Below, piece after piece: positions 58,197 to 61,782 of a stretch of 61,782 bases of DNA. The stretch comes from a virus. The first letter of the stretch is position 1. Every line of letters begins with the position of its first letter. The notes below the pieces were generated by a model. The model was not told the origin of the DNA. It saw only the letters and a list, made by a program, of their open reading frames with translations, and searched no databases. Both the position numbers and the translations under genes were made by a program. The stretch covers positions 1 through 61,782 of the IMG/VR virus record IMGVR_UViG_3300032242_001102. One strand, 5' to 3'.

Positions 58197-59129
58197 TTAT
58201 GACAATGAATATCCTGCGGCTGCTAATGCATATCTAGCAGTACCGGCACCTACTGTATCTGTAGATACTACACCGGTATTACTTACTAGATTAGTTATTA
58301 TAGTAAAAACACTACCGTTTGTAGTGCCATAACCAAAGATAGCTTTGTCACCGCCATAACCTGCGGCTGCTAATGCATATCTAGAAGTACCCACGCCTGT
58401 TGTATCTGTGGCAACTACACCAGTGTTACTTACTAAGTTAGTCATTGAGCCGGCATCACCATATCCAAATATGGCTTTATCAGTACCATAACCAGCTGCC
58501 GCCAAGAAACTTCTAGATGTGCCAACGCCTGCAGTATCAGTAGCAACTACACCTGTGTTTGACACTTTATTAGTTACATTAGTAGTACCATATCCAAAAA
58601 TAGCTTTATCACTACCATAACCTGCGGCTGCTAATGCATATCTAGCAGTTCCTACTCCGGTAGTATCTGTAGAAACAACACCTGTGTTTGATACTAAGTT
58701 GGTTATTGCCGTGGTCCCTACGCCGGATACCCCATAACCAAATATAGCTTTATCTGTGCCATATCCTGCGGCTGCTAGTAAGCTTCTACCAGTACCAACA
58801 CCTGTTGTATCACTAGCAACAACTCCTGCGTTTGATACTAGGTTAGTCATTGACACATAACCTGATCCGCCAGTATTTCCGTATCCAAATATAGCTTTAT
58901 CAGTACCATATCCAGCCGCAGACAAATATGCCCTAGCAGTACCAACACCTGTAGTATTAGTGGCAACTACACCAGTGTCTGATACAAGATTAGTTACTGC
59001 CGTCGTAACACTTTGACTAGGATTAGTAGCACCAAATCCAAATATTGCTCTTTTTGCGCCACCGGGTGGAGGTAGTTGTATAGTATACCCACCACTAAAT
59101 GTCACATCTGAAAAAACCATGTCTGCCAT
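58197..59129 (-). CDS. six-repeat propeller tail protein, 310 aa
   Basis: Adapter MADMVFSDVTFSGGYTIQLP, near-identical to that of 59150, then six AIF-G-Y/F-G repeats. Loop sequences after each KAIFGYG differ most between copies, as expected for binding loops. Tandem copies differ most in these loops. Confidence 0.75.
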   Translation of the reverse strand: MADMVFSDVTFSGGYTIQLPPPGGAKRAIFGFGATNPSQSVTTAVTNLVSDTGVVATNTTGVGTARAYLSAAGYGTDKAIFGYGNTGGSGYVSMTNLVSNAGVVASDTTGVGTGRSLLAAAGYGTDKAIFGYGVSGVGTTAITNLVSNTGVVSTDTTGVGTARYALAAAGYGSDKAIFGYGTTNVTNKVSNTGVVATDTAGVGTSRSFLAAAGYGTDKAIFGYGDAGSMTNLVSNTGVVATDTTGVGTSRYALAAAGYGGDKAIFGYGTTNGSVFTIITNLVSNTGVVSTDTVGAGTARYALAAAGYSLS

Positions 59130-59149
59130 AATATATTATCCTTTATTTT

Positions 59150-60112
59150 TTATGCTAACGAATATCCTGCGGCTGCCGAGCCAAATCTACCAGTACCAAC
59201 ACCAGTTGTATCACTAGCAACAACTCCTGCGTTTGATATTAGGTTAGTCATTGATACTGCATAAGTACCGCCAGTATCACCGTAACCAAATATAGCTTTA
59301 TCAGTACCGTAACCTGAGGCAGACGGGTTACTTCTAGCAGTACCCACACCTGATGTATCACTACCAACTACCCCGGTATTTGATACACGATTAAATATAT
59401 TTACATAAGGGAATCCGGCATAACCTCCAAAACCGAATATAGCTTTATCCGTACCATATCCGGCGGCTGCTAATCCAGCCCTAGCAGTACCTACACCTGT
59501 AGTATCATTTGAAACTACCCCAGTATTACTTACTAGGTTGGTTATTGATACAGCATATGGGGTTGTAGGAGAACTTCCGTATCCAAATATAGCTTTGTCA
59601 GTACCATAACCCGCGGCTGCTAAATTGTACCTACCAGTACCAACGCCTGTAGTATCATTGGAAACTACCCCAGTATTACTTACTTTATTAGTTATTGATA
59701 CCGGAGTTGATCCATCAAATCCATAACCAAATAAGGCTTTATCTGTGCCATAAGCTGCGGCAGCTAAGACATATCTAGCAGTACCAACACCGGCGGTATC
59801 TGTAGCAACAACACCTGTATTACTTACTAAGTTAGTTATTGATGTATATGGTCCTATTAGAAGTCCATAACCAAATATAGCCTTATCACCACCATATGTT
59901 GCTGCTGCCAAATAATATCTAGCAGTACCTACACCGGCAACATCATTACCAACAACTCCTGTATTTGATACTAAATTAGTTACTGAATAAATCCCTTGAT
60001 TTGACCCGCCGTAACCAAATATAGCTTTTGTTGTATTACCGGACGGGGGTGGAGGTATTTGTATAGTATACCCACCACTAAATGTCACATTTGAAAAAAC
60101 CATGTCTGCCAT
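59150..60112 (-). CDS. six-repeat propeller tail protein, 320 aa
   Basis: Adapter MADMVFSNVTFSGGYTIQIP then six repeats; one reads KALFGYG and one KAIFGFG, showing drift. Longest loops of the five copies. AAAGGATAATATA ribosome site. Confidence 0.75.
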   Translation of the reverse strand: MADMVFSNVTFSGGYTIQIPPPPSGNTTKAIFGYGGSNQGIYSVTNLVSNTGVVGNDVAGVGTARYYLAAATYGGDKAIFGYGLLIGPYTSITNLVSNTGVVATDTAGVGTARYVLAAAAYGTDKALFGYGFDGSTPVSITNKVSNTGVVSNDTTGVGTGRYNLAAAGYGTDKAIFGYGSSPTTPYAVSITNLVSNTGVVSNDTTGVGTARAGLAAAGYGTDKAIFGFGGYAGFPYVNIFNRVSNTGVVGSDTSGVGTARSNPSASGYGTDKAIFGYGDTGGTYAVSMTNLISNAGVVASDTTGVGTGRFGSAAAGYSLA

Positions 60113-60128
60113 AATATACCTTTTATTT

Positions 60129-61064
60129 TTATGCTAATCCGTAACTTGCGGCTGCAAGATCATATCTAGCACTACCAACACCTGCAGTATCAGTAGCAAC
60201 AACACCACTATTACTTACTAGATTGGTTATTGATATATAAGATAAACTACCATTAAATCCATAACCAAAAATAGCAGTATCAACACCATAACCTGCAGAG
60301 GCAAGTTGATATCTTGCAGTTCCTACCCCTGTAGTATCAGTAGCTACTACACCGGTGTTACTTACTTTGTTGGTAATTGATACTTCCGTAGCTCCGGAAT
60401 TTAAACCATACCCAAAAATAGCTTTATCACTACCATAACCTGCGGCTGCTAATGCATATCTAGCAGTTCCTACTCCGGTAGTATCTGTAGAAACAACTCC
60501 GGTGTTTGATACTAAGTTGGTTACTGATTGGGCGCCGGCTCCACCACTAATTGATCCATATCCAAATATAGCTTGTCCTGTGCTACCATAAACTGCGGCT
60601 GCTGGCCACTGCCTAGCAGTTCCCACTCCAGTAACATCATTAGCTACTACCCCTGTATTTGATACTAAGTTGGTTATTGCTGTTACTGATCCGCTATTTC
60701 CATATCCAAATATGGCTTTATTTGTACCATATCCAGTCGCCGCTATTCGTTGTCTAGCAGTTCCTACACCTGTGGTGTCTGTAGCAACAACTCCGGTGTT
60801 TGATACTAAATTGGTTATTGCTGTTACCGGTGAGATTAATCCATATCCAAATATAGCTTTATCAGTACCATAGCCTGCGGCTGCTAATGCACTTCTAGCA
60901 GTACCTACACCTGTAGTATTATTAGCAACAACTCCTGTGTTACTTACTAGGTTGGTTATTGCTGTTGCTGATCCAGTGTTTCCATAACCAAAAATAGCCT
61001 TAGATGAAGGCGGCGGAGGAGTAAAAGTAAACCCACCAGTAAATCTCATTCCACTTAAATCCAT
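60129..61064 (-). CDS. six-repeat propeller tail protein, 311 aa
   Basis: Adapter MDLSGMRFTGGFTFTPPPP as in 57237, six repeats (one QAIFGYG, one TAIFGYG). Nearest to the Dps gene at the start of the block; AAAGGGT before the ATG. Confidence 0.75.
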   Translation of the reverse strand: MDLSGMRFTGGFTFTPPPPSSKAIFGYGNTGSATAITNLVSNTGVVANNTTGVGTARSALAAAGYGTDKAIFGYGLISPVTAITNLVSNTGVVATDTTGVGTARQRIAATGYGTNKAIFGYGNSGSVTAITNLVSNTGVVANDVTGVGTARQWPAAAVYGSTGQAIFGYGSISGGAGAQSVTNLVSNTGVVSTDTTGVGTARYALAAAGYGSDKAIFGYGLNSGATEVSITNKVSNTGVVATDTTGVGTARYQLASAGYGVDTAIFGYGFNGSLSYISITNLVSNSGVVATDTAGVGSARYDLAAASYGLA

Positions 61065-61074
61065 AATATACCCT

Positions 61075-61512
61075 TTATTCTCTATTCTTAAGTATGCTAC
61101 GAATCATCCACTGATGTTTTTCATGTGCATCTAATCGTTCTGCTATAAAGTTAGCAATACCTTGTTTGTTTTCTTGTGTAGCTGAAGCAAAACATACATT
61201 TAATAACTCAATCATCTTACTGTTATCTTCAAACAATTCAGCAAACATTAACTGAGGACGAGGTATTTTAGTTTGATCTTGTATAATAGTTAATTCAGCA
61301 TAACGTGATAAACTACCAGGTGCATAACTATCTAATGCACGTATATATTCAGCTATCTTATCTACTGCACTATATACTTCTTCATAGAAGTTTCCAAAGA
61401 ATTCGTGATACTGAGGGAAGTTATCTCCCTCAACATTCCAATGAAAGTTCTGTGCTTTAATTGACAATACATTTGTACTTGCCAATAATATTTTTAAATT
61501 ATCTGATAACAT
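61075..61512 (-). CDS. dps: Dps/ferritin-like DNA-protection protein
   Basis: 145 aa with the Dps ferroxidase pattern: KAQNFHWNVEGDNFPQYHEFF (H24, H36) then YSAVDKIAEYIRAL (D51, E55). Dps oxidises iron and can coat DNA; phage copies may protect against oxidative host responses or iron loss. It is the first gene upstream of the fibre block, TAATG-coupled to a 15-codon ORF. Confidence 0.85.
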   Translation of the reverse strand: MLSDNLKILLASTNVLSIKAQNFHWNVEGDNFPQYHEFFGNFYEEVYSAVDKIAEYIRALDSYAPGSLSRYAELTIIQDQTKIPRPQLMFAELFEDNSKMIELLNVCFASATQENKQGIANFIAERLDAHEKHQWMIRSILKNRE

Positions 61513-61559
61513 TATCTAGGGTATCCTTTTCTATTCCAATAAAATTCATAATCTTTCAT
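61512..61559 (-). CDS. 15-codon micro-ORF, possible coupling peptide
   Basis: Reads MKDYEFYWNRKGYPR. Starts by ATGA overlap with the gene upstream and ends by TAATG overlap with dps, so ribosomes could pass through it. Too short for conservation to be judged by eye. Confidence 0.4.
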   Translation of the reverse strand: MKDYEFYWNRKGYPR

Positions 61560-61782
61560 TTCTTTTTTCCCGCACAATGTGCTTTTTGACTAAAGCCTTT
61601 AGGATTGCTACAGTTGATACTGTCTTTGTATTTCTGTGACCACTTTTCATCAAGTTGTTCTTCCGCCACACCTTGATTATCTCTATTATCCCAGAACTTT
61701 TTTCCTTTTGGTTTTAGTGTTTTACTAGGAATAATTTTACCAACTAAATCTTCTGCATAGTCATATATTTTAGTAGCAATAC
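61556..61782 (-). CDS. 3' part of a phage protein ending SINCSNPKGFSQKAHC (partial)
   Basis: Runs off the right edge; 74 visible residues ending KYKDSINCSNPKGFSQKAHC and GKKK. This Cys-containing ending recurs in large-phage proteins that often have capsid-targeting tags. The start lies outside the window, so the N-terminus cannot be checked. Confidence 0.6.
   Translation of the reverse strand, partial: IATKIYDYAEDLVGKIIPSKTLKPKGKKFWDNRDNQGVAEEQLDEKWSQKYKDSINCSNPKGFSQKAHCAGKKK

Noticed and set aside
50784-61064. CRISPR-like array from the regularly spaced repeats
   Set aside because: The spacing is about 140 bases, in frame, and encodes KAIFGYG protein repeats; there are no short palindromic repeats or cas genes.

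Overview
This window looks like part of a large, T4-related tailed phage (Caudoviricetes) that infects a Gram-negative host. The evidence is a family B DNA polymerase next to a gp45-type sliding clamp, a gp30-type ATP-dependent DNA ligase, a T4 RNase H/FEN-type 5'-3' exonuclease, dCMP deaminase, long runs of tiny overlapping genes (ATGA and TAATG junctions), and long minus-strand operons broken by short plus-strand cassettes. The DNA is AT-rich. No integrase, tRNA, IS element, CRISPR array or capsid/terminase gene was seen, so the window covers replication, takeover, chaperone and tail-fibre regions but not the head genes. Host identity cannot be read from the sequence; freshwater or marine proteobacteria are the best guess.

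Layout. 1-7.5 kb: dCMP deaminase, MazG-like and cupin-like genes, a small HTH regulator and many small early genes, each behind a near-consensus sigma70 promoter. 7.5-15.2 kb: a proteostasis block of ClpP, ClpS, Hsp20, DnaK, ribosomal protein bS21 and ClpX, mixed with an SprT-like protease and a degenerate phosphoesterase. 15.2-20 kb: two lipoproteins, a coiled-coil membrane protein with a zinc ribbon, and a very acidic zinc-ribbon protein. 20-32.9 kb: DNA ligase, a paralogous family of six small 'KFA...HFGVE' proteins, small membrane proteins, 5'-3' exonuclease and UV damage endonuclease. 33-35.8 kb: a plus-strand cassette of three genes with capsid-targeting-like N-termini. 35.8-46 kb: epimerase, glycosyltransferases, a nucleotidyltransferase, and a 7-deazaguanine pathway (FolE, QueD, QueE, DpdA-like transferase). 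46-50.7 kb: sliding clamp, DNA polymerase, small DNA-binding protein, TilS-like ATPase. 50.8-61.1 kb: a LamG-domain fibre protein and five six-repeat propeller proteins sharing an N-terminal adapter, interrupted by a sigma region 4/metalloprotease fusion, a secreted nuclease and a GH19-like enzyme. 61-61.8 kb: Dps and a partial gene.

The most interesting candidate system is a set of six unrelated proteins (genes starting at 8163, 32982, 33680, 34429 on plus; ending at 54489 and 56378 on minus) that all begin with a short tag of the form M-R/N-x-x-E-[FIL]-... ending in (L/I)-x-E. That matches the T4 capsid-targeting sequence and the prohead protease cleavage rule. If right, the phage packages and injects a kit that includes a sigma-factor-like/metalloprotease fusion, a type I restriction specificity-like domain and a GH19-like enzyme. 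A second theme is regulation: 17 minus-strand sigma70-type promoters were found by eye, all with exactly 17-bp spacers. Eight of them carry an almost identical promoter-leader-Shine-Dalgarno cassette. Genes and starts were called by reading; no database search was possible, so family names rest on motif recognition.
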